Shown: positions 33,259-42,031 of the stretch, one piece after another
Layout of the letters: each line of letters opens with the position of its first letter
Position numbering within the stretch: position 1 is the stretch's first letter
Assembly: GCF_000513955.1 (NCBI RefSeq)
Contig: NZ_KI911331.1
Coordinates: 217,580 to 280,688 of the forward strand
DNA length: 63,109 nucleotides
Direction of reading: 5' to 3'
From: Pseudoxanthomonas suwonensis J47
GTDB taxonomy: Bacteria > Pseudomonadota > Gammaproteobacteria > Xanthomonadales > Xanthomonadaceae
Position numbers and translations under genes: made by a program
The notes under the pieces: model-generated
The model's database searches: none
What the model was told of the DNA's origin: nothing
Seen by the model: only the letters and a program-made list of their open reading frames with translations

Positions 33259-34224
33259 TTACTTCGCCAGCTCGGTCATCGTCGAGTTGACCCAGCCCTT
33301 GTTGCCCAGCTCGTCTTCCACTTCCCACATCTGGCCGTCCTTCTCGCCGGTGGGATACAGCAGCATGCCCGGATCGAGCTCGCGCACCGCCTTGCCGGTG
33401 CCCTTCGAGTTCGCCAGCAGGCGCGCCGGCCTGGTCACGCGCAGCGCCTGGGTGACATTGGCCTCCGAAGCGCTCTCGGGCAGGCCGCCCAGCTGGGCGA
33501 TGATGTCGGTATAGGCCTGCAGGTAGGCCAGGGTGATGACCTGGCCGATCTCGGTGTTGGCGTAACCGCCGGCACCGGCCGCACCGAAGCCGCCACCGCT
33601 GAACAGGCCGCCGCTGGCGCCCCAGCCGATATCGGTCTTCTTGGCGCTGCCCTCGGCCATCGCCACCTGCTCCGAGGAGCGCACATCGGTGATGGTGAGG
33701 ACCACGTCGGCGGTCTTCTTCTTGAAGTTCAGGCCGCCGATCAGCGCGCCGGCGTTGCCGCCGACCAGGCCGCCGATCAGGCCGCCGATGGCGTTGCCGC
33801 CGGCGTTGCTGTTGGTCGAGACCAGGTCCGGAACCATCACGTAGTCGGCCGCCTTGATCTGGCCCTTGCCGATGTTGGAGCCGCGGCGCAGGTCGCCCTC
33901 GGAAGCCAGCGCGCGCTCGGCCTGGGCGGCGGCCATGCCGGCGCCGCGGTCGACGAGGGTGAAGCAGCGCGACTTGTTGACGAAGACCTTGATCAGCTTG
34001 GACGGCGCCGGCAGCTGCTGGCCGGTCCACCAGTTCACCGCATCGTCCGGTTCGATCACCGAGATGGTGCCCAGCGGCTTGGCGCACACCGGGATCTGCG
34101 CGGTCTGCTGCTTGCGCTGCTCCTGCGCGCTCTGGCGCTGGGCCGAAGCCGGACCCGCCACGCACAGCATGACGGCCAGCAGGCCGACGGCCGAGGCGAC
34201 CGCCCCGGAATTCCCTTTACGCAT
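33259..34224 (-). CDS. CsgG/HfaB-like periplasmic or outer-membrane protein with glycine zipper and SH3-like end
   Basis: 320 residues from ATG 34224. Signal peptide to about residue 29 (GLLAVMLCVAGPASA) with no lipobox cysteine after it. A CsgG-like domain follows (FTLVDRGAGMAAAQAERAL, ADYVMVPDLVSTNSNAG), interrupted by a glycine zipper (GGLIGGLVGGNAGALIGGL, about residues 148-166), then ADVVLTITDVRSSEQVA. The C-terminal 60 residues look like a small SH3-type domain (LGNKGWVNSTMTEL). A role in secretion or envelope assembly is plausible, not shown. Confidence 0.7.
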   Translation of the reverse strand: MRKGNSGAVASAVGLLAVMLCVAGPASAQRQSAQEQRKQQTAQIPVCAKPLGTISVIEPDDAVNWWTGQQLPAPSKLIKVFVNKSRCFTLVDRGAGMAAAQAERALASEGDLRRGSNIGKGQIKAADYVMVPDLVSTNSNAGGNAIGGLIGGLVGGNAGALIGGLNFKKKTADVVLTITDVRSSEQVAMAEGSAKKTDIGWGASGGLFSGGGFGAAGAGGYANTEIGQVITLAYLQAYTDIIAQLGGLPESASEANVTQALRVTRPARLLANSKGTGKAVRELDPGMLLYPTGEKDGQMWEVEDELGNKGWVNSTMTELAK

Positions 34225-34391
34225 GTCGATTTTCCCCACTCTGGTTTGGATAGCGACGGGTCGCCGCGGCCACCGATCCATCGAGGCCATCCCTCCCCTC
34301 GCCGGGCAATCATAGATCACGCGAATGGGCCGGACACCCGGCCATTGGACACAAGGCCATTGGTCAGGGTGCCCAGGGGCCGGAAACGCGA

Positions 34392-34411
34392 CAGCCGGCT
34401 TGCGCCGGCTG
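34392..34411 (-). terminator. Terminator after dacC
   Basis: CAGCCGGC pairs with GCCGGCTG over a 4-base loop, 33 bases beyond the dacC stop, followed on the minus strand by TGTCGCGTTTCC. It likely ends the long mre-rod-dac transcript before the CsgG-like gene. Confidence 0.6.
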
Positions 34412-34443
34412 CCGGGGGTCCCACACGGAAGGGGCGGAGCCGC

Positions 34444-35664
34444 TTACTCGGACTCCCACCACATCCAGAACGCGTCCCACAGGCGCTTGAAGAAGCCGCC
34501 CTCTTCCACCGCCGACACCGCCACCAGCGGCGCCTGGGCCAGGACCTGGCCGTCCAGGGCGACCTTGACCGTGCCGATCTGCTGGCCGGCCTCGATCGGC
34601 GCCACCAGCGACCTGGGCACTTCCATGGTCGGCTTCAGCTCGGCGTAGCGGCCGCGCGGCACACTGACCAGCAGCGGCTCGGCCACGCCCAGCTGGACCT
34701 GGTCGGCCTTGCCCTTCCACACCTTCAGCTGTGCCACCGGCTTGCCCGGCTCGTAGAGCCTGTGGGTCTCGAAGAAGCGGAAGCCCCAGTTGAGCAGGGC
34801 CAGGCTGTCGTCGGCGCGCTGCTTCTCCGAACCGGCGCCCATCACCACCGCGATCAGGCGCTGGTCGCCGCGCTTGGCCGAGCTCATCAGGCAGTAGCCG
34901 GCACCGGAGTGGTGGCCGGTCTTGATGCCGTCGACGCTGGAATCGCGCCACAGCAGCAGGTTGCGGTTCGGCTGGGTGATGCCGTTGACCGTGAATTCCT
35001 TGATGGAGTTGTAGGCGTAGGACTCCGGGTAGTCGCGCACGAACGCGCGGCCCAGCAGGGCCAGGTCACGGGCGGTGCTGAAGTGCTCCGGCGCCGACAG
35101 GCCGTGCGCGTTGACGAAGTGGCTGTTCTTCATGCCGATCTTCGCCGCGTAGCTGTTCATCAGGTCGGCGAAGGCCTCCTGGGTGCCGGCCACGTGCTCG
35201 GCCAGGGCGATGGCTGCGTCGTTGCCCGACTGCACGGCCATGCCCTTCTCCATGTCGACCAGCGACGCGCGCTGGTTGACCGGGAAGCCGCTGAAGCTGC
35301 CGTCGGTGCGGGCGCCGCCCTCGCGCCAGGCGCGCTCGCTCATCAGCACCTGGTCGTCGGGCTTGACCTTGCCGTTGGCCATCTCGGCGGCGATCACGTA
35401 GGCGGTCATCACCTTGGTGATGCTGGCCGGCTCGACGCGGGCGTCGACGTTCTCGCCAGCCAGCACCTGGCCGGTGGCGTAGTCCATGACCAGCCAGGCG
35501 CTGGACCTGGCGGGGGCCGGCGCCGCGGGGATGGCGACGGTGGCGGGCGCCGCGGCGGCGGGTTGCGCGGGGGCCGGTGCCGGCGCCTGGGCGATGGCCA
35601 GGCCGACGGCGAACGTCGAGGCCAGCGCGACGGCGAAGACGCCAGTGGCGGAACGGAACTTCAT
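34444..35664 (-). CDS. dacC: Serine-type D-Ala-D-Ala carboxypeptidase (PBP5/6 class)
   Basis: 406 residues from ATG 35664. Signal peptide MKFRSATGVFAVALASTFAVGLAIA, a Pro/Ala linker, then the catalytic domain with SITK (Ser81-Lys84), SGN (146-148) and KTG (248-250), and a PBP5 C-terminal beta domain. The last residues (FFKRLWDAFWMWWESE) form an amphipathic anchor to the inner membrane. It trims the terminal D-alanine from peptidoglycan pentapeptides, releasing D-alanine. It follows rlpA by 109 bases. Confidence 0.95.
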   Translation of the reverse strand: MKFRSATGVFAVALASTFAVGLAIAQAPAPAPAQPAAAAPATVAIPAAPAPARSSAWLVMDYATGQVLAGENVDARVEPASITKVMTAYVIAAEMANGKVKPDDQVLMSERAWREGGARTDGSFSGFPVNQRASLVDMEKGMAVQSGNDAAIALAEHVAGTQEAFADLMNSYAAKIGMKNSHFVNAHGLSAPEHFSTARDLALLGRAFVRDYPESYAYNSIKEFTVNGITQPNRNLLLWRDSSVDGIKTGHHSGAGYCLMSSAKRGDQRLIAVVMGAGSEKQRADDSLALLNWGFRFFETHRLYEPGKPVAQLKVWKGKADQVQLGVAEPLLVSVPRGRYAELKPTMEVPRSLVAPIEAGQQIGTVKVALDGQVLAQAPLVAVSAVEEGGFFKRLWDAFWMWWESE

Positions 35665-35773
35665 GTGGACGGGGACTCCAGCTGGGCCGGCGCGGGCGCC
35701 GGCAGGACGGACAGGGCGCCTGCGTGGATGGCGGCGCAAGGGGGAGATTGTAAGCGGCCGCCGCGGCGCGGCC

Positions 35774-36922
35774 TCATTCGCGGACCAGCTGCGGCGCACC
35801 GAAGCCCAGACCGGCGATGCGCCCGGCGAGTTCCGCGGCGTCGTCGCTGCCGGCGGCGACCCGCAGCCGCCACATGGTGCGGCCACCGGCGACCACGTCG
35901 TCCAGGCGGGCCCCGGCGATGCCGGCGGCGATCAGGCGTTCCAGCGCGCGGCGGGCGTTGTCGAGGCTGGAGAAGCTGGCCACCTGCAGGACCTGGCCTG
36001 GCGAAGCGGGGGCCGGCGCAGCCGTCGCGGCGCCCGTTACCGGCGCCGGTGTGGCGACTTCGACCTTCGGCGTCGCCACCGGGGTGACCTGGACCGGCGC
36101 CTGGGCGAAGCTGCCGGTGGTGGACGGCAGCGCCTGCACCAGCTGGTCCAGGCCGGTGGCCGGCGTCGCCGGCGAGGTGACGGCGGCGCTGCCGCTGCCC
36201 GTGGCGCGCGTGGCGCCCGCCGGCGCCGCGGCGACCGGATTGCCTTCGTCGCCCGGTTCCAGCGCGCGCACCTCGACCCGCCCGGTGCCGCGGGCGACGA
36301 TGCCCAGCTTCACCGCGGCCGCGTAGCTGAGGTCGATCACCCGGCCGTCGTGGAACGGACCGCGGTCGTTCACCCGCACCACCACCGACTTGCCGTTGTC
36401 CAGGTTGGTGACCCGGGCGAAGCTGGGCAGCGGCAGGGTCTTGTGCGCGGCGGTGAAGGCGTACATGTCGTACACCTCCTGGTTGGAGGTGCGGCGGCCA
36501 TGGAACTTGGCGCCGTAGTACGAGGCGATGCCCTGCTCGACGTAGCCGCGCGGGCGGTCCATCACGTAGTACTGCTTGCCCAGCACGGTGTAGGGCGAGC
36601 GGTTGCCGACCGGCGAGCGCGGTTCGGCCACGACCAGCGGCTCGGGGATGCAGTCGACGTTGGGGATGTAGTCCGGCGTGGTGTCCTTCACGCCCGGCTT
36701 GTACAGGCCGCCGGCGACGTAGTCGCCCCGGGTGGAAGGATCCTCCTCCGCCGGCCTGTACGGCGAGACGCCGGTACAGCCCGGCGGCAGCGCCGCGGTC
36801 GCGCCATGGCCCGCGTGCCCGGACACCGCCGTGCCGTGCGGTCGCCCGTGCCCGTCCTTCTTCGGCGCGCTGCCGCAGGCGGCCAGGCCGAGGACCAGCA
36901 GCACCGGCAGCCAGCGTTTCAT
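35774..36922 (-). CDS. rlpA: RlpA lipoprotein, septal lytic transglycosylase with SPOR domain
   Basis: 382 residues from ATG 36922. Lipoprotein signal MKRWLPVLLVLGLAAC (lipid Cys16), double-psi barrel domain (GIASYYGAKFHGRRTSNQEVYDM, then VRVNDRGPFHDGRVIDLS, about 135-225), a variable Ala/Pro/Thr linker, and a C-terminal SPOR domain (VLQVASFSSLDNARRALERL) that binds peptidoglycan lacking stem peptides. In Pseudomonas RlpA cuts such naked glycan. Its start overlaps the mltB stop by four bases. Confidence 0.93.
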   Translation of the reverse strand: MKRWLPVLLVLGLAACGSAPKKDGHGRPHGTAVSGHAGHGATAALPPGCTGVSPYRPAEEDPSTRGDYVAGGLYKPGVKDTTPDYIPNVDCIPEPLVVAEPRSPVGNRSPYTVLGKQYYVMDRPRGYVEQGIASYYGAKFHGRRTSNQEVYDMYAFTAAHKTLPLPSFARVTNLDNGKSVVVRVNDRGPFHDGRVIDLSYAAAVKLGIVARGTGRVEVRALEPGDEGNPVAAAPAGATRATGSGSAAVTSPATPATGLDQLVQALPSTTGSFAQAPVQVTPVATPKVEVATPAPVTGAATAAPAPASPGQVLQVASFSSLDNARRALERLIAAGIAGARLDDVVAGGRTMWRLRVAAGSDDAAELAGRIAGLGFGAPQLVRE

Positions 36923-38049
36923 GCCGGCGGCAGCTCGCGTCCGGCGATCGCCTCCGACAGCTGGAACACCGCCATCGCGTACATCTTGGAGATGTTGTAG
37001 CGGGTGATCGCGTAGTAGTTGCGGAAGCCGAGCCAGTACTGCGGCCCGGCGCTGCCTTCCAGCGACACCGGCGTGGCGGTGGCGCCGGCCGGCACCGGCT
37101 GCCGGGCGCTGTAGCCGCGCGCGGCCAGCGATTCGAGGCTGTGTTCCGGCGTCCAGTCCTCGGGATTGAACGGCTCGCGGCCCTCGGCCAGGGTGGCCGG
37201 CACCGCGATCGGGCCGCCGGCGACCCAGCCGCCCTTCTCCACGAAATAATTGGCGATCGAGGCGAACACGTCGTCGAGGCTGTTGAACAGGTCGCGGCGG
37301 CCGTCGCCGTCGCCGTCGACCGCGAACTGGCGGTAGCTCGACGGCATGAACTGGCCCATGCCCATCGCCCCGGCGTAGCTGCCCTTGAGCGCGGTGATGT
37401 CCAGCCGCTCCTCGCGACCCAGCGCGAACAGCTGCGCCAGCTCGTCGCGGAAGAACAGCTCGCGGCGCACCTCGCGTTCGAGCCTGGCCGGATCGCCGCT
37501 GCGCGGATAGCGGAAGGCCAGCGTGTACAGCGCATCGAGCACGGAGTACTTGCCGGTGTTGCCGCCGTAGCTGGTCTCCACGCCGATGATCGCCACGATC
37601 ACCTCGGCCGGCACGCCGGTTTCGGCCTGCACCTTCTCCAGCGCCGCGCGGTTCTTCGCCAGGAAGGCGCGGCCGCCGTCGATCCGCGCCTGGGTGATGA
37701 ACATCGGCCGGTATTCGTGCCACGGCTTGACCCGCTCGGCCGGGCGCGACATCGCCGCGACCACGCTGTCGAGGAAGTTCGCCTTCGCCAGCGTCGCCTC
37801 GATCTCCGCGGCGGGAATGCCGAAGCGCGCGGAGGTGTCGCGGACGAAGTTCGCGCGCGCGGTCTCGAACGGCACCGGGGTCAGGTCCACCGCCGGCGCG
37901 GCGGTCTTTTCGGGCGCGGCTTCGGCCGGCACCGACGCCGGGGGCGTGGACACCGGAACGGACGCGGGCGGAGAGGCGAGCTTCGCGTCCTTCGGCACGC
38001 AACCGAACAGGACGAGGGCGAGCAGGCCGGTCAATGCGGGCTTCATCAT
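36919..38049 (-). CDS. mltB: Membrane-bound lytic murein transglycosylase B
   Basis: 376 residues. Lipoprotein signal ending LVLFGC (lipid Cys17), a linker, then the MltB fold: catalytic Glu in IVAIIGVETSYGGNTGKY, and GAMGMGQFMPSSYRQFAVDGDGDG downstream, with the EF-hand-like Asp cluster of this family. It cleaves glycan strands non-hydrolytically to 1,6-anhydro-muropeptides. It lies 79 bases downstream of rodA and is coupled to rlpA. Confidence 0.95.
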   Translation of the reverse strand: MMKPALTGLLALVLFGCVPKDAKLASPPASVPVSTPPASVPAEAAPEKTAAPAVDLTPVPFETARANFVRDTSARFGIPAAEIEATLAKANFLDSVVAAMSRPAERVKPWHEYRPMFITQARIDGGRAFLAKNRAALEKVQAETGVPAEVIVAIIGVETSYGGNTGKYSVLDALYTLAFRYPRSGDPARLEREVRRELFFRDELAQLFALGREERLDITALKGSYAGAMGMGQFMPSSYRQFAVDGDGDGRRDLFNSLDDVFASIANYFVEKGGWVAGGPIAVPATLAEGREPFNPEDWTPEHSLESLAARGYSARQPVPAGATATPVSLEGSAGPQYWLGFRNYYAITRYNISKMYAMAVFQLSEAIAGRELPPA

Positions 38050-38128
38050 CGTCGGCAGATTAGCATCGCCCGCAGGGGCGCGGAACCGCGTTTTCCGCGG
38101 CGTTCAGCCGCGCCGCGCAGGTCGTCAC

Positions 38129-39250
38129 TCAGCGGTAGCCGTGCACCGGCCGGTGCGTGCGCACCGCCATCACCAGGCCCAGTCCGGCCAGCAGCGATAC
38201 CGCCGAGGTACCGCCGTAGCTGAGCAGCGGCATCGGCACGCCCACCACCGGCAGCAGGCCGGAGACCATGCCGCCGTTGACCAGCACGTAGACGAAGAAG
38301 GCCAGGCCCAGCGAGCCGGCGAGCAGGCGCGCGTAGCCGTCGCGCGCCTCCACCGCGATCCACAGGCAGCGCCCGACCACGAACAGGTACAGCGCCAGCA
38401 CCGTGGCCACGCCGATCCAGCCGAATTCCTCGCTGAGCACGGCGAAGATGAAGTCGGTGGTCTGCTCCGGGATGAAGTTCAGGTGGGCCTGGCTGCCCTC
38501 GCCCCAGCCCTTGCCGGTGAGGCCGCCGGAACCGATCGCGATCTTCGACTGGATGATGTTCCAGCCGGTGCCCAGCGGGTCGCGTTCGGGCTCGAGGAAG
38601 GTGAGGATGCGGTCCTTCTGGTACGGCCGCAGCAGCCAGAACCAGGCCACCGGCGCCACCGCGGCCACGCCGCCGACGGCCACGCCGACCCACCACCACG
38701 GCAATCCGGCCAGCAGCAGCGCGAACACGCCGCTGGAAGCGATCAGCATCGCCGTGCCGAAGTCCGGCTGCAGCAGGATCAGCCCGGTCGGCACCGCGAC
38801 CAGGAGGCCGGCGACCAGCACCGTGCCCACGCGTGGCGGCAGCGGCCGCAGGTGCAGGTACCAGGCCACCATCATCGGCAGGGTGATCTTCAGCAGCTCC
38901 GACGGCTGCAGGAAGAACACGCCCAGGTTGAGCCAGTGCCGGCCGTGCTTGCCGGTGCCGATCAGCAGCACCGCCAGCAGCGGCAGCAGCGACAGCGCGT
39001 AGACCGCCGGCGACCAGGCGCGCAGCCGGACCACCGTCATCCGCGACAGGCCCCACATCGCCATCAGGCCGATCGCGAAGCGCGCGCCCTGCGCCTTCAC
39101 CAGGGCCGGCCCGTTGGTCGGCCCGCCGGCGCTGTACAGCACCGCCAGGCCGAAGCCCATCAGCGCGCCCAGCGCCAGCAGCAGCGGCCAGTCGATGGTG
39201 CGGGTGATCCGCCCGAGCATCTCCAGCAGCCAGCGCAGGAAGTCCCTCAT
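38129..39250 (-). CDS. rodA: Rod-shape SEDS glycosyltransferase
   Basis: 373 residues from ATG 39250, with about ten membrane helices. SEDS hallmarks: LNLGVFFLQPSELLKITLPM, LLQPDFGTAML, WNIIQSKIAIGSGGLTGKGW, EQTTDFIFAVLSEEFGW and MPLLSYGGTS. It polymerises lipid II for lateral-wall growth with its partner PBP2, encoded immediately upstream and overlapping by four bases. Confidence 0.97.
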   Translation of the reverse strand: MRDFLRWLLEMLGRITRTIDWPLLLALGALMGFGLAVLYSAGGPTNGPALVKAQGARFAIGLMAMWGLSRMTVVRLRAWSPAVYALSLLPLLAVLLIGTGKHGRHWLNLGVFFLQPSELLKITLPMMVAWYLHLRPLPPRVGTVLVAGLLVAVPTGLILLQPDFGTAMLIASSGVFALLLAGLPWWWVGVAVGGVAAVAPVAWFWLLRPYQKDRILTFLEPERDPLGTGWNIIQSKIAIGSGGLTGKGWGEGSQAHLNFIPEQTTDFIFAVLSEEFGWIGVATVLALYLFVVGRCLWIAVEARDGYARLLAGSLGLAFFVYVLVNGGMVSGLLPVVGVPMPLLSYGGTSAVSLLAGLGLVMAVRTHRPVHGYR

Positions 39251-41535
39251 CGGGCGTCCTCCTGGGCTTCGACCGGGGCGGGCGCGTCGGCCGGCGGCGC
39301 CACCGCAGCCGGCTTCGTCGCGGGCGTTGCCGTCGGCGTCGTTGCGGCAGGCACGGCAGGCGTGGCCGGCCGGCTTGCGGGCGCGGCCACGGCGCCGCCC
39401 TGGCGGCGGATCCATCTGCCGAAGGTGTTCGGCGAGGGCGTCGCGTCGGCCGCCAGCGCCGGCGTGCGGCCCTGGGCCGAAGTCACGGGACCTGCGGGCA
39501 ACGCGGTCGCGCCGGCCGCCGCGACGCCGTTCGCCGGCGCCATCGCGGGCGGAGACGCCTGGGCGGGGGCAGCCGATGCGACGCCCGCCCCGGCGCCTGC
39601 ACCGGCCGCCGCATCCGCAGGCGTGCAGCCGGCCGCGGCGTCGGCGCAGGCGGCGGCCGGTGCCGGTCCATCGATCGGCTCCAGTCCTTCCGGCAGCTTG
39701 CCCAGCAGCCAGGCGTCGAAGATCGCGCGGGCGATCGGCGCGGCGGTGCTGCCGCCGTAGCCGCCGCCTTCCACCGCCACCGCCACCGCGATCTGCGGGT
39801 CGTCGGCCGGCGCGTAGCCGATGAACAGCGCACGGTGGCGCAGGTGCATCGGCAGGCTGCGCGGGTTGACCGCGGCGGTGCCGCGGCGGCTGACCACCTG
39901 CGCGGTGCCGGTCTTGCCGGCGATCCGGTACGGGATGCCGACGCCGATCGGGCGCGCGGTGCCGCCGGGCCCGTGCACGGTGGCGATCATGCCCTCGCGC
40001 ACCACCTGCAGGTTGTCCGGGCGCTCGCTGATCAGGGTCGGTTCCGGCTGCGGCAGCGGCGCCCACGGCGCGTCGAAGCCTTCGCGGCGCGCATCGACCA
40101 GGTGCGGCCGGCGCAGGCGCCCACCATCGGCCAGCGCGCCGGTGCCGCGCACCATTTGCAACGGGGTCACCTTCCAGTCGCCCTGGCCGATGCTGATGTT
40201 CACCGTGTCGCCCGGATACCAGCGCTCCTTGCGCGTCTTCATCTTCCACGCCGGGCCGGGCAGGATGCCGCTGCTCTCGCCGGACAGGTCGATGCCGCTG
40301 GGCTGGCCGAACCCGTACTTCGTCAGGTACTCGCCGATGCGGGCGATGCCCATGTCGAGGGCGAGCTTGTAGTAGTACGTATTGACCGAATCGGCGATCG
40401 ACTTGCGCGCGTCGGTCCAGCCGTGGCCGCCACGGTGCGAATCGCCCCAGCCGCGGCTGGTGCCGGGCAGGTAGAACATGCCGGTGGAGAGGGTGCGGTC
40501 GTCCGGCCGGCGCGTGCCGCTGTCGAGGCCGGCCAGCGCCATGAACGGCTTCAGCGTCGAGCCCGGCGCGACGCCGCCAAGCACGGCGCGGTTGAACTGC
40601 GGGCGCGAGGGGTTGTCGGTCAGCGCCCGGTAGTCGGCGTGGGAAATGCCGTTGACGAACAGGTTCGGGTCGAAGCTGGGCAGGCTCACCAGCGCCAGGA
40701 TCTCGCCGGTGCGCGGGTCCATCGCCACCGCCGTGCCTTCCAGCTCGCCGAACGCTGCCACGGTGGCGCGCTGCAACTCTGCGTCGATCGACAGGCGCAG
40801 GTCGGCGCCCGGCCTGGCCGGCACCCGGCCGATCGTGCGCAGCGCGCGGCCCTGGACGTTGGTCTCGATCTGCTCGTAGCCGACCTGGCCGCGCAGCAGG
40901 TCGTCGTAGGAACGCTCGATGCCGGTCTTGCCGACGTGGGTCAGTGCCGCGCCGGCTTCGCCCAGCTTCTCCAGGTCGTCCTCGTCGACGCGGCCGACGT
41001 ATCCGACCACGTGCGCGAGCAGGTCGCCGTAGGGGTAGTGGCGGGTCAGGTAGGGCTGCAGCTCGACCCCGGGGAAGCGCCAGCGGTTGACCGCGAAGGC
41101 GGCCATCTCCTCGTCGCTCAGGCGCAGCTTCAGGGTGATCGGCAGGAAGCCGCGGCCGGCCTTGCGCTCGCGGTGGAAGCGCTCGATCTCGTCCTCGCCC
41201 AGCGGCACCACCTTGCCCAGTTCCCCGAGCAGGCGGTCGAGGTCGCCGGCCTTGTCCGGGGTGACGTCGAGGCGGAACGCCGGCAGGTTCTCGGCCAGCA
41301 GCCGGCCCTGGCGGTCGTAGATCATGCCGCGCGCCGGCACCACCGGGCGCGGGCGGATGCGGTTGGCTTCCGAACGGGTGGCGTAGTCGGCGTGCTGCAC
41401 CACCTGCAGGCGGAAGTACCACGCCGCCAGCCCGACCAGGGCCAGGGCCACGGCAAGGAAGCCGAGCACGGCGCGGCGGCGGAACTGCTCGGCTTCCGCG
41501 TGCGGGTTCTTGACCTGGCGCCGGCTGCTCATCAT
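39247..41535 (-). CDS. mrdA: Penicillin-binding protein 2 (elongation transpeptidase) with long Ala/Pro tail
   Basis: 762 residues. One N-terminal membrane helix (about 22-45), a dimerisation/pedestal region, then the transpeptidase with STLK (Ser326-Lys329), SVN (383-385) and KTG (541-543). E. coli PBP2 is 633 residues. Here about 148 extra residues (from about 615) form a low-complexity Ala/Pro/Thr tail in the periplasm containing one basic patch, FGRWIRRQ. It cross-links glycan made by RodA. It begins 10 bases after mreD and overlaps rodA by four. Confidence 0.96.
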   Translation of the reverse strand: MMSSRRQVKNPHAEAEQFRRRAVLGFLAVALALVGLAAWYFRLQVVQHADYATRSEANRIRPRPVVPARGMIYDRQGRLLAENLPAFRLDVTPDKAGDLDRLLGELGKVVPLGEDEIERFHRERKAGRGFLPITLKLRLSDEEMAAFAVNRWRFPGVELQPYLTRHYPYGDLLAHVVGYVGRVDEDDLEKLGEAGAALTHVGKTGIERSYDDLLRGQVGYEQIETNVQGRALRTIGRVPARPGADLRLSIDAELQRATVAAFGELEGTAVAMDPRTGEILALVSLPSFDPNLFVNGISHADYRALTDNPSRPQFNRAVLGGVAPGSTLKPFMALAGLDSGTRRPDDRTLSTGMFYLPGTSRGWGDSHRGGHGWTDARKSIADSVNTYYYKLALDMGIARIGEYLTKYGFGQPSGIDLSGESSGILPGPAWKMKTRKERWYPGDTVNISIGQGDWKVTPLQMVRGTGALADGGRLRRPHLVDARREGFDAPWAPLPQPEPTLISERPDNLQVVREGMIATVHGPGGTARPIGVGIPYRIAGKTGTAQVVSRRGTAAVNPRSLPMHLRHRALFIGYAPADDPQIAVAVAVEGGGYGGSTAAPIARAIFDAWLLGKLPEGLEPIDGPAPAAACADAAAGCTPADAAAGAGAGAGVASAAPAQASPPAMAPANGVAAAGATALPAGPVTSAQGRTPALAADATPSPNTFGRWIRRQGGAVAAPASRPATPAVPAATTPTATPATKPAAVAPPADAPAPVEAQEDAR

Positions 41536-41545
41536 CGCGCTGGCC

Positions 41546-42031
41546 TCAGTCGCGGCGCCGGCCCAGCCGCAGCGCGTCCAGCACCAGGAACAGCGGCGGC
41601 CACAGGACCACGCCCAGCGCCGGCGCCCACCAGTAGTTCCAGGGCAGCAGCGGCAGGCCCAGCGACAGGTGCACGGCCGCGTCGACGATGCGGTCGTTCA
41701 GCAGCAGCGCGCCGATCGCCAGCGCTTGCTGCGACAGCGGGAAGAAGCGCAGCCGCGCGCGGAAGCGCTGCAGGATGAAGGCCATGATCACCAGCCGCAG
41801 CGCGTGCTCGCCGAGCACGCCGCCGTAGGCGAGGTCGGCGACGATGCCGACCACGAAGGCCAGGCCGAGGCCGGCGCGCGAGGGCGTCTCGATCAGCCAG
41901 TAGGCCAGCACCAGCGCCAGCCAGAACGGACGCAGCGGCTGCAGCGCCACCGGCAGCGGCAGCAGGCCCAGCAGCAGGGCCACGAACAGGCTCGCCGGCA
42001 GCACCCAGCCGCCTTCGCGCAGGCGGCTCAT
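41546..42031 (-). CDS. mreD: Rod-shape membrane protein MreD
   Basis: 161 residues with five or six membrane helices (LFVALLLGLLPLPVALQPLRPFWLALVLAYWL; IVADLAYGGVLGEHALRLVIMAF). Typical MreD length. A membrane partner of the MreB-MreC-RodA-PBP2 elongation complex. Its start overlaps the mreC stop by four bases. Confidence 0.95.
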   Translation of the reverse strand: MSRLREGGWVLPASLFVALLLGLLPLPVALQPLRPFWLALVLAYWLIETPSRAGLGLAFVVGIVADLAYGGVLGEHALRLVIMAFILQRFRARLRFFPLSQQALAIGALLLNDRIVDAAVHLSLGLPLLPWNYWWAPALGVVLWPPLFLVLDALRLGRRRD

